A stretch of DNA of 64,000 nt from Brachybacterium sp. FME24. GTDB lineage: Bacteria > Actinomycetota > Actinomycetes > Actinomycetales > Dermabacteraceae. Numbering within the stretch: position 1 is the first letter of the stretch; every line of letters begins with the position of its first letter. The stretch lies in contig NZ_JABUXV010000010.1 of assembly GCF_014897705.1 (NCBI RefSeq), forward strand, positions 124,001 to 188,000. The letters run 5' to 3'. Shown here piece after piece: positions 9,013 to 17,360 of this stretch. The position numbers and the translations under genes were made by a program. The notes below the pieces were generated by a model that saw only the letters and a list, made by a program, of their open reading frames with translations, made no database searches and was not told where the DNA came from.

Positions 9013-9999
9013 ATGACCACACCCATTCCCCCTCACCCTGCCTCAGCGCCAGGAGTGCTCGTCGTCGGCTCGGTGTCGATGGATGTCACCACCTTCTCCT
9101 CGCGACTGCCGCACCCCGGCGAGACCTTCCTCGGGGACGCCTTCACGATGACCCTCGGTGGCAAAGGAGCCAACCAGGCCGTCGCCGTGAGCCGCGCCGG
9201 GTCACCGATCCGCTTCATCGGTTGTGTGGGCGATGACTACTTCGCCTCGATCGTGCGGGACGAGCTGACTGCGGCGGGTGTGGACACCTCGCACCTTCGG
9301 GAGGTCCCGGGGCAGACCGGCGTGGCCCACATCCGGGTCGACGCCTCCGGTGAGAACGACATCGTCATGGTGCCGCTGGCGAATGCGGCGCTCACCGAGG
9401 AGCAGATCGACGCCGCCCTGGAGGAGTTCGCGCCGGGCAGCCGGGTGCTCCTGACACAGCTGGAGATCCCCTTCGCGCTGACCATGCACGCGATCCGCGG
9501 AGCTCACGAGAAGGACCTCACGGTCGTCCTGGACCCAGCGCCGGCGCATGACCTCGACGCATCGATCTGGCCGCTGGTGGACGTGGTCACCCCCAATGAG
9601 ACCGAGGCGTCGATGCTCACCGGGATCGAGGTCGACTCCCGCGAGGCCGCTGTCCGCGCCGGGCAATGGTTCCTGGAGCGCGGCGTCACCCATGCCCTGG
9701 TCACCCTGGCCGGCGCCGGCAGCGTACTGGTCGATGCGAACGGCGTGCGGGACATCGCCGCGCACCGGGTGGAGGTGGTGGACACGACCGCAGCCGGCGA
9801 TGCTTTCGCCGGGTACCTCGCAGCCGCTCTGGCCGGAGGCCAAGATCTGCCGGGGGCGATCGAGCGCGCCGGAGCCGCCGGGGCCCTCGCGGTCACCCGC
9901 CGCGGCGCCTCGACCAGCCTCCCGTACGCCCCCGAAGTCGATGCCCGACTGGTCGCGCGCACGCACGGACGCACGCACGGACACGGAGGCGAGGAATGA
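9013..9999 (+). CDS. Ribokinase-family (PfkB) sugar kinase
   Basis: A 328-residue PfkB carbohydrate kinase close to ribokinase: N-terminal VVGSVSMDVT, signature 1 around GGKGANQAVAVSRAG, and the C-terminal anion-hole/catalytic motif DTTAAGDAFAGY with its catalytic Asp, identical in form to RbsK. It would phosphorylate a pentose such as ribose at O5 using ATP in the cytoplasm. The C-terminus is a His/Gly-rich tail (THGRTHGHGG) made by a short 12-bp repeat. The stop overlaps the start of the FGE gene (ATGA). The substrate is inferred from its family and the neighbouring RbsD/FucU gene. Confidence 0.88.
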   Translation: MTTPIPPHPASAPGVLVVGSVSMDVTTFSSRLPHPGETFLGDAFTMTLGGKGANQAVAVSRAGSPIRFIGCVGDDYFASIVRDELTAAGVDTSHLREVPGQTGVAHIRVDASGENDIVMVPLANAALTEEQIDAALEEFAPGSRVLLTQLEIPFALTMHAIRGAHEKDLTVVLDPAPAHDLDASIWPLVDVVTPNETEASMLTGIEVDSREAAVRAGQWFLERGVTHALVTLAGAGSVLVDANGVRDIAAHRVEVVDTTAAGDAFAGYLAAALAGGQDLPGAIERAGAAGALAVTRRGASTSLPYAPEVDARLVARTHGRTHGHGGEE

Positions 10000-10988
10000 G
10001 CACGCCGAACCCCACTCCCCTCCCGTCGACGTCCGGCCCCTGCTGCGGAGCCGATCGCAGCGCAGTCGAGGTCCCGGCCCCGGTCACCCACGGCTCCGGT
10101 GCACCCGCCGATAGCCCTCACCCGCTCCCGTGGGCCGCGCCGGTCGACGAGGTCCGAGCCCGCGCCGAGCGCACAGTGCCGGTGACCGCCGGACCCTTCC
10201 GCATGGGCAGCGAGGACCGCGACCAGAACGCCGGCGACGGCGAGGGCCCCGTGCGCACCGTGGAGGTGCCTGCCTTCCGCATCGATCCCGCCTGCGTGAC
10301 CAATGCCGAGTTCGCGGCCTTCGTCGTCGCGACCGGGTACGTGACCGAGGCCGAGGAGTTCGGCTGGTCCTTCGTGTTCGGGGCCCTGCTGGACAAGGAG
10401 CTGCGCCGCGCGAGCCAGAAGCCTCCCGGCACCCCGTGGTGGCGGGCTGTCCAGGGCGCTCGCTGGGACCAACCGGAGGGCCCCGGCTCCGACGCCGCCG
10501 GCCGCGCCGACCATCCCGTGGTGCACGTGTCGCTGCGGGATGCCGAGGCGTTCGCGGCGTGGTGCGGGATGCGCCTGCCGCGAGAAGCGGAGTGGGAGAA
10601 GGCGGCGCGCGGCGGTCTCGAACAGGCCCGCTATGCCTGGGGCGATGAGCTCACGCCAGGCGGGGAGCACCGCTGCAACATCTGGCAGGGCGCGTTCCCC
10701 GTGCGCAACACCCTCGAGGACGGCTTCCTGGCCACCGCCCCGGTGCGTTCGTTCCCGCCCAACGGGCTCGGGCTGTACGAGGTGGCGGGCAACGTCTGGG
10801 AGTGGTGCAGCGACGCCTGGACCACCGGGCAGGCCTCGTCGCTGTCCGGCGACGTGCGGGTCATGCGCGGTGGGTCCTACTTGTGCCACGACTCCTACTG
10901 CAACCGCTACCGGGTCGCCGCTCGCAGCGCGACGGCTGTCGAGGATGCGAGCGGCAATAAGGGCTTCCGCCTCGCGGTCGACGCCTGA
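9996..10988 (+). CDS. Formylglycine-generating enzyme (SUMF1/FGE family)
   Basis: About 330 residues with the complete FGE-sulfatase fold: FRMGSEDRDQNAGDGEGP near the start, LPREAEWEKAARGG, NVWEWCSDAW and the C-terminal GGSYLCHDSYCNRYRVAARS. The two cysteines there (about 297 and 302) are the copper-binding catalytic pair. The enzyme oxidises the Cys of a C-x-P-x-R motif in type I sulfatases to formylglycine. A matching sulfatase with CSPSR is encoded at 48517-49827. A ~60-residue Pro-rich N-terminal extension has no recognised role. Translation is coupled to the upstream kinase by ATGA, with GAGG just before. Confidence 0.93.
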   Translation: MSTPNPTPLPSTSGPCCGADRSAVEVPAPVTHGSGAPADSPHPLPWAAPVDEVRARAERTVPVTAGPFRMGSEDRDQNAGDGEGPVRTVEVPAFRIDPACVTNAEFAAFVVATGYVTEAEEFGWSFVFGALLDKELRRASQKPPGTPWWRAVQGARWDQPEGPGSDAAGRADHPVVHVSLRDAEAFAAWCGMRLPREAEWEKAARGGLEQARYAWGDELTPGGEHRCNIWQGAFPVRNTLEDGFLATAPVRSFPPNGLGLYEVAGNVWEWCSDAWTTGQASSLSGDVRVMRGGSYLCHDSYCNRYRVAARSATAVEDASGNKGFRLAVDA

Positions 10989-11064
10989 CCAGTGCCCGAG
11001 GGGCGCCGTGGACGTGAACACACCACCCGAAGTCCGACTGAGCAGGTCCGCACGTCGGGAGCGT

Positions 11065-11088
11065 GCCGCTGTCCCTACGAGCAGCGGC
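11065..11088. terminator. Weak stem-loop after FGE gene
   Basis: GCCGCTG (11065-11071) pairs with CAGCGGC (11082-11088) across a 10-nt loop about 80 bp after the FGE stop. There is no U-tract, so terminator function is only possible. The rest of 10989-11212 shows no convincing gene. Confidence 0.3.
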
Positions 11089-11212
11089 GACGCGCCGATA
11101 CTACCGGGCCGCCCACCGGCAATGAACGCTGTGCCGATCTGTCATGCACCGACGGAAGAAAGAGCCTGTGAACACCGGCCACGACGTTCACCCCCGCCAC
11201 GAAATACCGAGA

Positions 11213-11563
11213 TCAGCACGTGTAAGTCCAGGAGCCATTGCTAACAGGGTTGCCGGGATTCTTGTCGCCGCCATTTGGTTCCGTTGTATACAGGGTTCCT
11301 GTAAAGGTGTCGGGGCCCGTTCGAACAAAGGTGATGAAGCTAAAGGGGCCGGTCCACGAAGTCTGATTGTCATCGCCGCCGCAGATCGGTGTCGTGCGAC
11401 CAAAATGGAAGCTTGACGGCGCAACGGCCCCAACAGCGAGACTGCTAGCACCGTGAGCTGGAGCAGCTGACGCGCTCACTGCGGCGCCCATTACTCCCCC
11501 TAAGCAGAGAGCAAGACCCGAGGTGACAATTGAGATGCGCTTGAGAGCGGCCCCGTGGAACAT
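11213..11563 (-). CDS. Small secreted protein, unknown function
   Basis: 116 residues with a clear Sec signal: basic start (FHGAALKR), a hydrophobic core with Leu/Val/Gly, and an Ala-rich cleavage zone (ASAAPAHG). The mature ~80 residues are rich in Thr, Ser, Gly and Phe. They contain only two Cys, one in TPICGGDDN and one as the very last residue (WTYTC), which could form a disulfide. I do not recognise the family. ATG 11563 has GGAGGA 6 bp upstream. Base composition is visibly lower in GC than the surroundings, suggesting recent acquisition. A secreted effector or small bacteriocin is conceivable but unsupported. Confidence 0.65.
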   Translation of the reverse strand: MFHGAALKRISIVTSGLALCLGGVMGAAVSASAAPAHGASSLAVGAVAPSSFHFGRTTPICGGDDNQTSWTGPFSFITFVRTGPDTFTGTLYTTEPNGGDKNPGNPVSNGSWTYTC

Positions 11564-11983
11564 AAGTCCTCCAGCATATTCGTATTCGACGTCAGTTTCA
11601 CGCGAGTCCAGTCCTGTTGTTGGACTCGATGTGAGACACGCCATGCTAGAGGAATGAGCTTCGTAGCGTCAAGAGGCCACACTTCCTGGCACATTGAGGC
11701 AAAGCCGCCTAGTGCTGCGCCGGCCCACGTGAGGCAAATTTGGCTATCACGAAGTCACTGATCGGCAAGAGCATTTTCCTTGCGTGAGCCCGCCGATTCG
11801 AGTGGTCCCAACAACCTTCCCAGACTACTTATCTTGATACGATCGCCGGCCTCGTCACGAATGGCGCTCCCCTTCATGGACCCGCCCATTGGTTCGGCGG
11901 AACGTGCCATGGAACCGAAGCCGAACGCGACGTGGCACGATCAGGAGCTCGCGCAGCGCAAGGCGACATCTCCGGGCTGTGCC
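11564..11983. other. Gene-poor, lower-GC intergenic stretch
   Basis: 420 bp without a convincing gene. It holds the promoter and leader of the small secreted protein on the minus strand. The rest shows no ORF with a ribosome binding site, and I find no inverted repeats or transposase remnant. Confidence 0.5.
11643..11672 (-). promoter_or_regulatory. Sigma-70-type promoter of small secreted protein
   Basis: On the minus strand TTGACG (11667-11672) and TAGCAT (11643-11648) are separated by 18 bp, giving a 5-prime UTR of roughly 70 nt before ATG 11563. Confidence 0.55.
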
Positions 11984-13270
11984 TCAGGCGGCGCGACGAC
12001 CCGTGGCGAGGTCGAGCAGGTGGTCGATCACGCGGTCCCCGCTCGCGCGCAGGCCGTTGTGCTCGTACTCGCTGGTGACCCAGGGGTGCAGGCCGGGCAG
12101 CAGTTCCGCGGTGGCCAGGGAGCACCGGCGCGGCACGTAGGCATCGTCGAAGTAGACCGCTGCGGCGCCCGGAGCGTCCGCGGCGCGCAGAGCCTTCTCG
12201 TCGTACAGGCGCGGCCACTCGTGCTCGGCGAGCAGATCGGCGGCCTCCGCCCAGGGGGCGAGCTCGGGATCCTCGGCGAAGAGGTCGCGGTGGATGTGTT
12301 CGCCGCCCAGCAGGGTCGGGTCCTCCCGCACGACGTCGGGCATGATGCGGTCCGCGGTCCAACGGGTGGCGGTGCCGTCGGCCCAGCAGCTCTCGTGGAC
12401 CACCGCGTACAGAGGGTTGCGGCCGCTGAAGGGCAGGGCGCCGGCGAGGTCGTGCACGAAGGCAGGCGAGGCCGGGTCGAGGTCCAGCAGGTAGTGCAGG
12501 CGTTCCTGGCCGCCGGAGGCGCCGAGCAGGTGGCCGAGGCGGCGCAGGCGCTCGACGCCCACGCGCTGCCCGTCGGCCAGGCGCAGCTGCCCGGCATCGG
12601 CGAGGTCGCTGAGGCGGCGCATCCGGTCGCGGTCCCCGGGGAATCGGGTCCAGTAGCGCTCGCTGCGGGCGATCATCCCATGCCAGGTGGTGGCGTAGAC
12701 GGCGGCCATGTCGGGGCCGAGGGTCGGCAGACCGCCGGTGAACAGGGCTTTGTCGACGCTGCCGGCGTGGGCGCTGAGGTAGCGCAGAGCGGTGAAACCG
12801 CCGAAGGACTGCCCCAGCAGCGACCAGCTCGCGGCCCCGAGGTGCTCGCGCAGCAGCTCGGCGTCGTGGGCGATCGCGTCGGCCCGGAAGTGGGTCAGGT
12901 ACTGCGCCTGCTGGGTGGGAGTCGCCTCGCGCAGGGTGGCGGCGCCGGCGATCGCACCGTCCGGCAGCGGTGCGTCGAGGCCCACGGGGGTGGAGCGACC
13001 GGTGCCACGCTGGTCGAGCATGACCACGCGGTGCTCGCGCAGAACGCGCTGCAGCCAGGGTGGGGAGTCCGCTCCGAGGGGTCGTGGGGCCTCGGAGCCC
13101 GGGCCGCCCTGGAGGAAGACGAGGTACGGGCGGTCCTGCCCGTCGGGCGCGGCGACGATACGGGCGAACAGCTCCAGCCGCGCGGAGCCGGGATCGGCAT
13201 GGTCCAGCGGGACGGACAGGGTCACGTCACTCAGGTGCAGGCCGGGCAGGGTCCAGGAGGTGGTGGACAT
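11984..13270 (-). CDS. Alpha/beta hydrolase, proline iminopeptidase-like (S33)
   Basis: A 428-residue cytoplasmic alpha/beta hydrolase. The oxyanion-region motif QGGPGSEAPRP, the DQRGTGRSTP strand and the nucleophile elbow GQSFGGFTAL define the S33 prolyl aminopeptidase group, which removes N-terminal proline or small residues from peptides. Its ATG overlaps the stop of the LacI gene, so it is the last gene of a deoR-lacI-hydrolase operon. A peptidase controlled together with sugar regulators is unusual; it may process a glycopeptide, but this is inference. Confidence 0.87.
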   Translation of the reverse strand: MSTTSWTLPGLHLSDVTLSVPLDHADPGSARLELFARIVAAPDGQDRPYLVFLQGGPGSEAPRPLGADSPPWLQRVLREHRVVMLDQRGTGRSTPVGLDAPLPDGAIAGAATLREATPTQQAQYLTHFRADAIAHDAELLREHLGAASWSLLGQSFGGFTALRYLSAHAGSVDKALFTGGLPTLGPDMAAVYATTWHGMIARSERYWTRFPGDRDRMRRLSDLADAGQLRLADGQRVGVERLRRLGHLLGASGGQERLHYLLDLDPASPAFVHDLAGALPFSGRNPLYAVVHESCWADGTATRWTADRIMPDVVREDPTLLGGEHIHRDLFAEDPELAPWAEAADLLAEHEWPRLYDEKALRAADAPGAAAVYFDDAYVPRRCSLATAELLPGLHPWVTSEYEHNGLRASGDRVIDHLLDLATGRRAA

Positions 13271-14304
13271 CAGGCTCCGTCGTCGTCGCGGGTGGTAGCA
13301 CCGGGGAAGAATTCCCAGTCGAAGGTGTGCAGCTCGCCGGGGCGTTCGCCGCGGGCGCGGGCGGCGTCGATCACCACCCCGGAGATGCGGGCGAACACGT
13401 CATCGACGCCGTAGTAGCTGATCGGCTCGAAGTACTCGGATTCGGTGGGGACGTCACCGATCGAGATGATCTCGAGGCTGCCGGGCACGTCGACGCCGAG
13501 CCGCTCGGCGGCCGATTGGAGGGCCACGGCCTGATAGCCGGTGAAACAGATGACGGCCTGGGGGCGGTCCTCGCCGGAGAGCCACTCGCGGCTCGCGCGA
13601 TAGGTGTCGCGGGCGCTCGCGGGCGTGATGCGCACCAGGTCCTCCGGGGGGCCGTCGCCGTGGTCGCGGGCGGCCTGCAGGAAGGCGGCCATGCGGGGAT
13701 GGGTGAGCGGCTGCGGCGGGGCGAGCAGCTGCACCGTCTCGTGACGGGCCCGGAGCCGGGCGTAGGCGCGCGCGATCGCGCGGTACGGCGTCGAGGAGAT
13801 GACGTCGAACCCCTCGGGCTCCATCTTCGCGGTGAAGGCGACGATCCCGGTCTGGGTGGCGGAGTTCAGGCGCAGCACGCGCTCGGGGCCGTCCTCGACG
13901 AAGTCCACGCTGGTGATGAACGCGGCATCGGCGGAGGCGCCGGAGAGGTACTCGACCCAGCGCTCGTCGGCCAGGACGAGAGTGGACAGATCATGCGGCA
14001 GGGCATCGTCGCGCACCTGGGTGGCCAGCTGCACGCCCCAGGGATCATCCAAGGTGCCCAGCGCCAGCACGATCCCGCCTCCACGACCGGTGCGCATCGC
14101 CTGCGCGTTGCGATTGGGGACATAGCCCAGCTGCTCCGCGGCCTCGCGCACCTTGGCCTTGGTCGCCGGCGAGCCGGCCGAGCGGCTGCCACCGCGCCCG
14201 GACAGGACGAACGACGCCGTCGCGATCGAGACGCCCGCCGTGCGGGCGACATCCGCGAGCGTGACCACGGTGCGCGGGGCGGGGTTGACGATGTCGCCGC
14301 TCAT
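13270..14304 (-). CDS. LacI family transcriptional regulator
   Basis: 344 residues: the N-terminal LacI helix-turn-helix and hinge (TLADVARTAGVSIATASFVLSG ... GYVPNRNAQAMRTGR) is followed by a periplasmic-binding-like ligand domain with the dimer-interface region EIISIGDVPTESEYF. It would bind a sugar or sugar-phosphate effector and repress transport or catabolic genes. The gene lies between deoR and the hydrolase with ATGA overlaps at both ends. The 'LSGRGGSRSAGSP' stretch is slightly longer than usual between HTH and hinge. The target may be its own operon or the divergent tagatose operon. Confidence 0.92.
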   Translation of the reverse strand: MSGDIVNPAPRTVVTLADVARTAGVSIATASFVLSGRGGSRSAGSPATKAKVREAAEQLGYVPNRNAQAMRTGRGGGIVLALGTLDDPWGVQLATQVRDDALPHDLSTLVLADERWVEYLSGASADAAFITSVDFVEDGPERVLRLNSATQTGIVAFTAKMEPEGFDVISSTPYRAIARAYARLRARHETVQLLAPPQPLTHPRMAAFLQAARDHGDGPPEDLVRITPASARDTYRASREWLSGEDRPQAVICFTGYQAVALQSAAERLGVDVPGSLEIISIGDVPTESEYFEPISYYGVDDVFARISGVVIDAARARGERPGELHTFDWEFFPGATTRDDDGA

Positions 14305-15161
14305 GAGCGCTCGACCTCCTGCTCGTCGGGGTCGAGATCGGCCAGGAGCACACGCACCCCGGCGGTACGCAGCTCCTCGAGGGCCGACGGTTCGGCCGCG
14401 CTGTCAGTGACGAGGGTATGGATGCCCGAGGCGGGAGTGATGCAGGCGAAGGCGCTGGCGCCGATCTTCTCGGCATCGGCGACGACGACCACGCGGGTGG
14501 CCCGCTCCATGAGCCGGGCGTTGATGGAGGCCTCGGCCTCGTCATGGGTGAGAGCGCCGTCGCGGGCGCTGAGCGCATTGACCCCGAGGAAGAGGGTGTC
14601 GATGCGGATCTGGGCGAGCAGCTGTTCACCCCAGGACCCCACCAGCTCGAAGCTCGCCTCGCGCACCACGCCGCCGGTGACCACGAGCTGCAGATGGCGA
14701 CGCACCGCGAGCTCCTGGGCGATGTTGATGGCGTTGGTGACCAGCACGGTGGGTCGGGGGGCGTCGCGGAAGGACTGCCGGGCGGCGAGCTCCTGGGCGA
14801 GCGCTGTGGTGGTGGTGCCGCCGTTCAGACCGATCACGGAGCCGGGCTCGAGCAGGTCAACGGCGCGCCGGGCGATCGCTTCCTTGGCGGCGGCGTTGCG
14901 CGCGGCGCGGTAGCGCATCGGCAAGGAGCTGGCGTCGGGGTTCGCGGAGGCGCCGCCATGGGTGCGGATCACGAGCTGCTGGTCCGCGAGGGCGTCGAGG
15001 TCGCGGCGGGCAGTGGCCGGGGAGACCCCGAGAGTCGAGACCAGGTCGTCGACGCTGAGGTGCCCGTCATCGATGACGAGGTCGAGCACGAGGTCCTGGC
15101 GGTGTCGTCGACCGCGCATCCCCCGGGAGGTGGGGGTGGCGTGTTCGCCCGGGTTCGCCAT
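14301..15161 (-). CDS. DeoR family transcriptional regulator
   Basis: 286 residues with the DeoR winged helix (DDLVSTLGVSPATARRDLDALADQQLVIRTHGGA) and the C-terminal phosphosugar sensor domain (LNGGTTTTALAQEL, DTLFLGVNAL). Members such as AgaR, LacR and GatR repress sugar operons until a phosphosugar binds. It is divergent from the AgaS-ROK-PfkB-aldolase operon, the most likely target. AGGAGGGGG precedes the ATG. It is the first gene of an operon continuing into lacI and a peptidase through ATGA overlaps. Confidence 0.93.
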   Translation of the reverse strand: MANPGEHATPTSRGMRGRRHRQDLVLDLVIDDGHLSVDDLVSTLGVSPATARRDLDALADQQLVIRTHGGASANPDASSLPMRYRAARNAAAKEAIARRAVDLLEPGSVIGLNGGTTTTALAQELAARQSFRDAPRPTVLVTNAINIAQELAVRRHLQLVVTGGVVREASFELVGSWGEQLLAQIRIDTLFLGVNALSARDGALTHDEAEASINARLMERATRVVVVADAEKIGASAFACITPASGIHTLVTDSAAEPSALEELRTAGVRVLLADLDPDEQEVERS

Positions 15162-15459
15162 CGCTCAGTCCCCCTCCTGGTTCGTCGCGCACGGCAGGGC
15201 CGACGCCGTGGCCTCGGTCCCCGCATGCTACCGCCCGGGAGCCGGGCCGGCGCGCGGAACCGGGGCCCCCGCCGCCGGGAGTGCTGCGGGAGCGTCCACC
15301 GGTGTCCGCGACAGCACACCGAGCAGGGCAGCGGACAGCGAACCAGGCACGACGCCCGCTCCAACCAATGATTGCTTTTGCTCGTTTTAGATCATTACAC
15401 TCATACACATGCAGTTCCGGCGGGGTCGTCCGTCGGCTCACACCGCCTCTGGAGGCCCC
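15162..15459. promoter_or_regulatory. Divergent control region with candidate DeoR operator
   Basis: This ~300-bp divergent region contains a markedly AT-rich patch. TTGCTT (15372-15377) and TACACT (15396-15401) make a plausible promoter towards the amino-sugar operon. A perfect 6-bp inverted repeat, AATGAT (15367-15372) / ATCATT (15391-15396), flanks T-rich direct repeats (GCTTTTG, CGTTTTA) of the kind bound by AgaR/DeoR proteins. The half nearer deoR is GC-rich with no clear motif. Operator identity is inferred from placement. Confidence 0.5.
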
Positions 15460-16386
15460 ATGCCCACCCCCACCGTCGCCTCGAGCGCGACCAAGACGGA
15501 GACCTCACGGACCAGCGCCACGGAGGTCGAGCTGCGCACCCAGCCGGATACCTGGCGCCAGGCCCTCGCGCTGCTGCCCGCCGCACTGACCCAGCTGCCC
15601 CGCCCCGAGGAACGGGTGCTGGTCGTCGGCTGCGGCACCTCGTGGTTCATGGCCATGGCCTACGCGGCACTGCGCGAGGCCGCCGGGCAGGGCGTCACCG
15701 ATGCGGCGACCGCCACCGAAGCCTCCCCTGCCCGCAGATACGACCGCATCGTGGCCCTGTCCCGCTCCGGCACCACGAGCGAGATCCTCGACCTGCTGCG
15801 CGCCACGCAGACTCCGTCGGTGCTGATCACCGCCGTTGCCGAAGGCCCCGCCGCGGCGCACGCCGGCTCCGAGATCGTGCTGGACTTCGCCGACGAGACC
15901 TCTGTCGTCCAGACCCGCTTCGCGACGACGGCCCTGGCGCTGCTGCGCGCCTCGCTCGAGGAGGACCTGACCGCTGCGATCGCCGACGCGGAGGCCGTGC
16001 TGGCCCTCGAGCCGAGTACAGAGCTCGTCGGCGCGGAGCAGGTGACGTTCCTGGGCACCGGGTGGACCAAGGGCCTCGCGGACGAGGCCGCGCTGAAGAT
16101 GCGCGAGGCCACGCAGTCCTGGACCGAGTCCTACTACGCGATGGAGTACCGCCACGGCCCGATCGCGATCGCCGAGCCCGGCCGCCTCATCTACGTGCTC
16201 GGCTCCGCCCCCGAGAACCTGGAGGCCCAGGTCGCAGCGACGGGAGCGAGCTGGGTCGCCTCGGGCCTCGATCCGCTGGCCCAGCTCGTCGCCGTGCACC
16301 TGTGGGCGGTGCGGCGCGCGGAGCAGCGCGGCCTGGACCCCGACTCCCCGCGCCATCTCACGCGCGCCGTCCACCTCACACCGTGA
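15460..16386 (+). CDS. agaS: SIS-domain sugar-phosphate isomerase/deaminase, AgaS-like
   Basis: 308 residues with two SIS domains: VVGCGTSWFMAM and LSRSGTTSEILDL in the first, FLGTGWTKGLADEAALKMREA and EYRHGPIAI in the second. AgaS converts galactosamine-6-phosphate to tagatose-6-phosphate with release of ammonia. GlmS-type isomerases are the alternative, but the glutaminase domain is missing. ATG 15460 has GGAGGC 5 bp upstream; an in-frame ATG at 15409 close to a TACACT box is an alternative start. It is the first gene of a four-gene operon coupled by overlaps. Confidence 0.85.
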   Translation: MPTPTVASSATKTETSRTSATEVELRTQPDTWRQALALLPAALTQLPRPEERVLVVGCGTSWFMAMAYAALREAAGQGVTDAATATEASPARRYDRIVALSRSGTTSEILDLLRATQTPSVLITAVAEGPAAAHAGSEIVLDFADETSVVQTRFATTALALLRASLEEDLTAAIADAEAVLALEPSTELVGAEQVTFLGTGWTKGLADEAALKMREATQSWTESYYAMEYRHGPIAIAEPGRLIYVLGSAPENLEAQVAATGASWVASGLDPLAQLVAVHLWAVRRAEQRGLDPDSPRHLTRAVHLTP

Positions 16387-17360
16387 GCACCGTCCTCGAG
16401 CGTGCGATCGGGGTCGATGTGGGCGGCACCCGCACCAAGATCGGGCTGGTGGGCCGTGACGGCTCCCTCGGCATCCCGTACTCGCTGCCCACCCCGGCGG
16501 GCCCCCGCCAGCTGTGCGCGATGATCGCGCGGGAGACCGCCTCGCTGCGTGAGCAGGCGGAGCTGGAGGCCGCGGTGCCCCTCGGCATCGCGGTGCCGGG
16601 CATCCTGGACGAGTCGCGCGAGGTGGTCGAGCTGGCCGTGAACCTCCACTGGACGCAGCTCCCGCTCGGGGCGATGCTGCGCGAGGTCATCGACACCCCG
16701 CTCGCGCTCGGCCATGACGTGCGCGCCGGCGGGATGGCCGAAGCGGCCTGGGGCGCCGGCCGCCTGATCCCGCAGAGCACGCCGGACTGCTCCCTACCAC
16801 CGCTCGCGGACCTGATCTTCGTCCCGATCGGCACCGGCATCGCGGCGGCCGTGGTCCACGGCGGGGCCGCCCTCGGCGATCGCTTCACCGGCGAGATCGG
16901 GCAGGTGCGGGTCGAGGAGCCGTACACGGGGCAGACCATGCGCCTCGAGGAGGTCGCCTCCGCCTCGGCGATCGGGCGCCGCTACGCCGAGCTGATCGAC
17001 TCCCCGCACGACCCGCTGGTGCTGACCGACGGGGGCCGTCCCGCGGCCCGAGCGGTCGTGGACCGGGCCCGCGAGGGCGAGCCGACCGCCGAGAAGGTGC
17101 TGTTCAGCGCGCTGGACACGCTCGGCCAGGCGCTCGCGACGATCATCTCCAGTGTGGGCCCGCTGCCGATCGTGATCGGCGGCGGACTCGCCGAGGGCGG
17201 CTCGATCGTGCTGGAGACGCTGCGCTCCTCGATCGCTGCCCGGCTCGGAGTGGTGCCCACTCCCCCGGTGCTGCCCTCGTCCCTGGGCATGTGGGCCGGT
17301 TGCCAGGGCGCCGGACTGCTGGGCATGACCCGCGCCCTCCACGAGAGGTCCGTCGCGTGA
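16383..17360 (+). CDS. ROK family sugar kinase without the zinc motif
   Basis: 325 residues starting at GTG 16383 (GTGA overlap with agaS). The phosphate-binding IGVDVGGTRTKIGLVG and the sugar/ADP regions FVPIGTGIAAAVV and IVIGGGLAEGG are clear. ROK kinases normally carry a GH...CxCGxxGC zinc site. Here the corresponding segment reads GEIGQVRVEEPYTGQTMRLEE, with His replaced by Gln and no cysteines, so this is a zinc-free ROK protein. In context it would phosphorylate the incoming amino sugar (GalNAc or GalN) at O6; glucokinase activity cannot be excluded. Confidence 0.87.
   Translation: MSTVLERAIGVDVGGTRTKIGLVGRDGSLGIPYSLPTPAGPRQLCAMIARETASLREQAELEAAVPLGIAVPGILDESREVVELAVNLHWTQLPLGAMLREVIDTPLALGHDVRAGGMAEAAWGAGRLIPQSTPDCSLPPLADLIFVPIGTGIAAAVVHGGAALGDRFTGEIGQVRVEEPYTGQTMRLEEVASASAIGRRYAELIDSPHDPLVLTDGGRPAARAVVDRAREGEPTAEKVLFSALDTLGQALATIISSVGPLPIVIGGGLAEGGSIVLETLRSSIAARLGVVPTPPVLPSSLGMWAGCQGAGLLGMTRALHERSVA

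Noticed and set aside
9961..9985. ACGCACGG repeats as a regulatory repeat
   Set aside because: They lie inside the kinase coding sequence and only encode a short His/Gly-rich tail.
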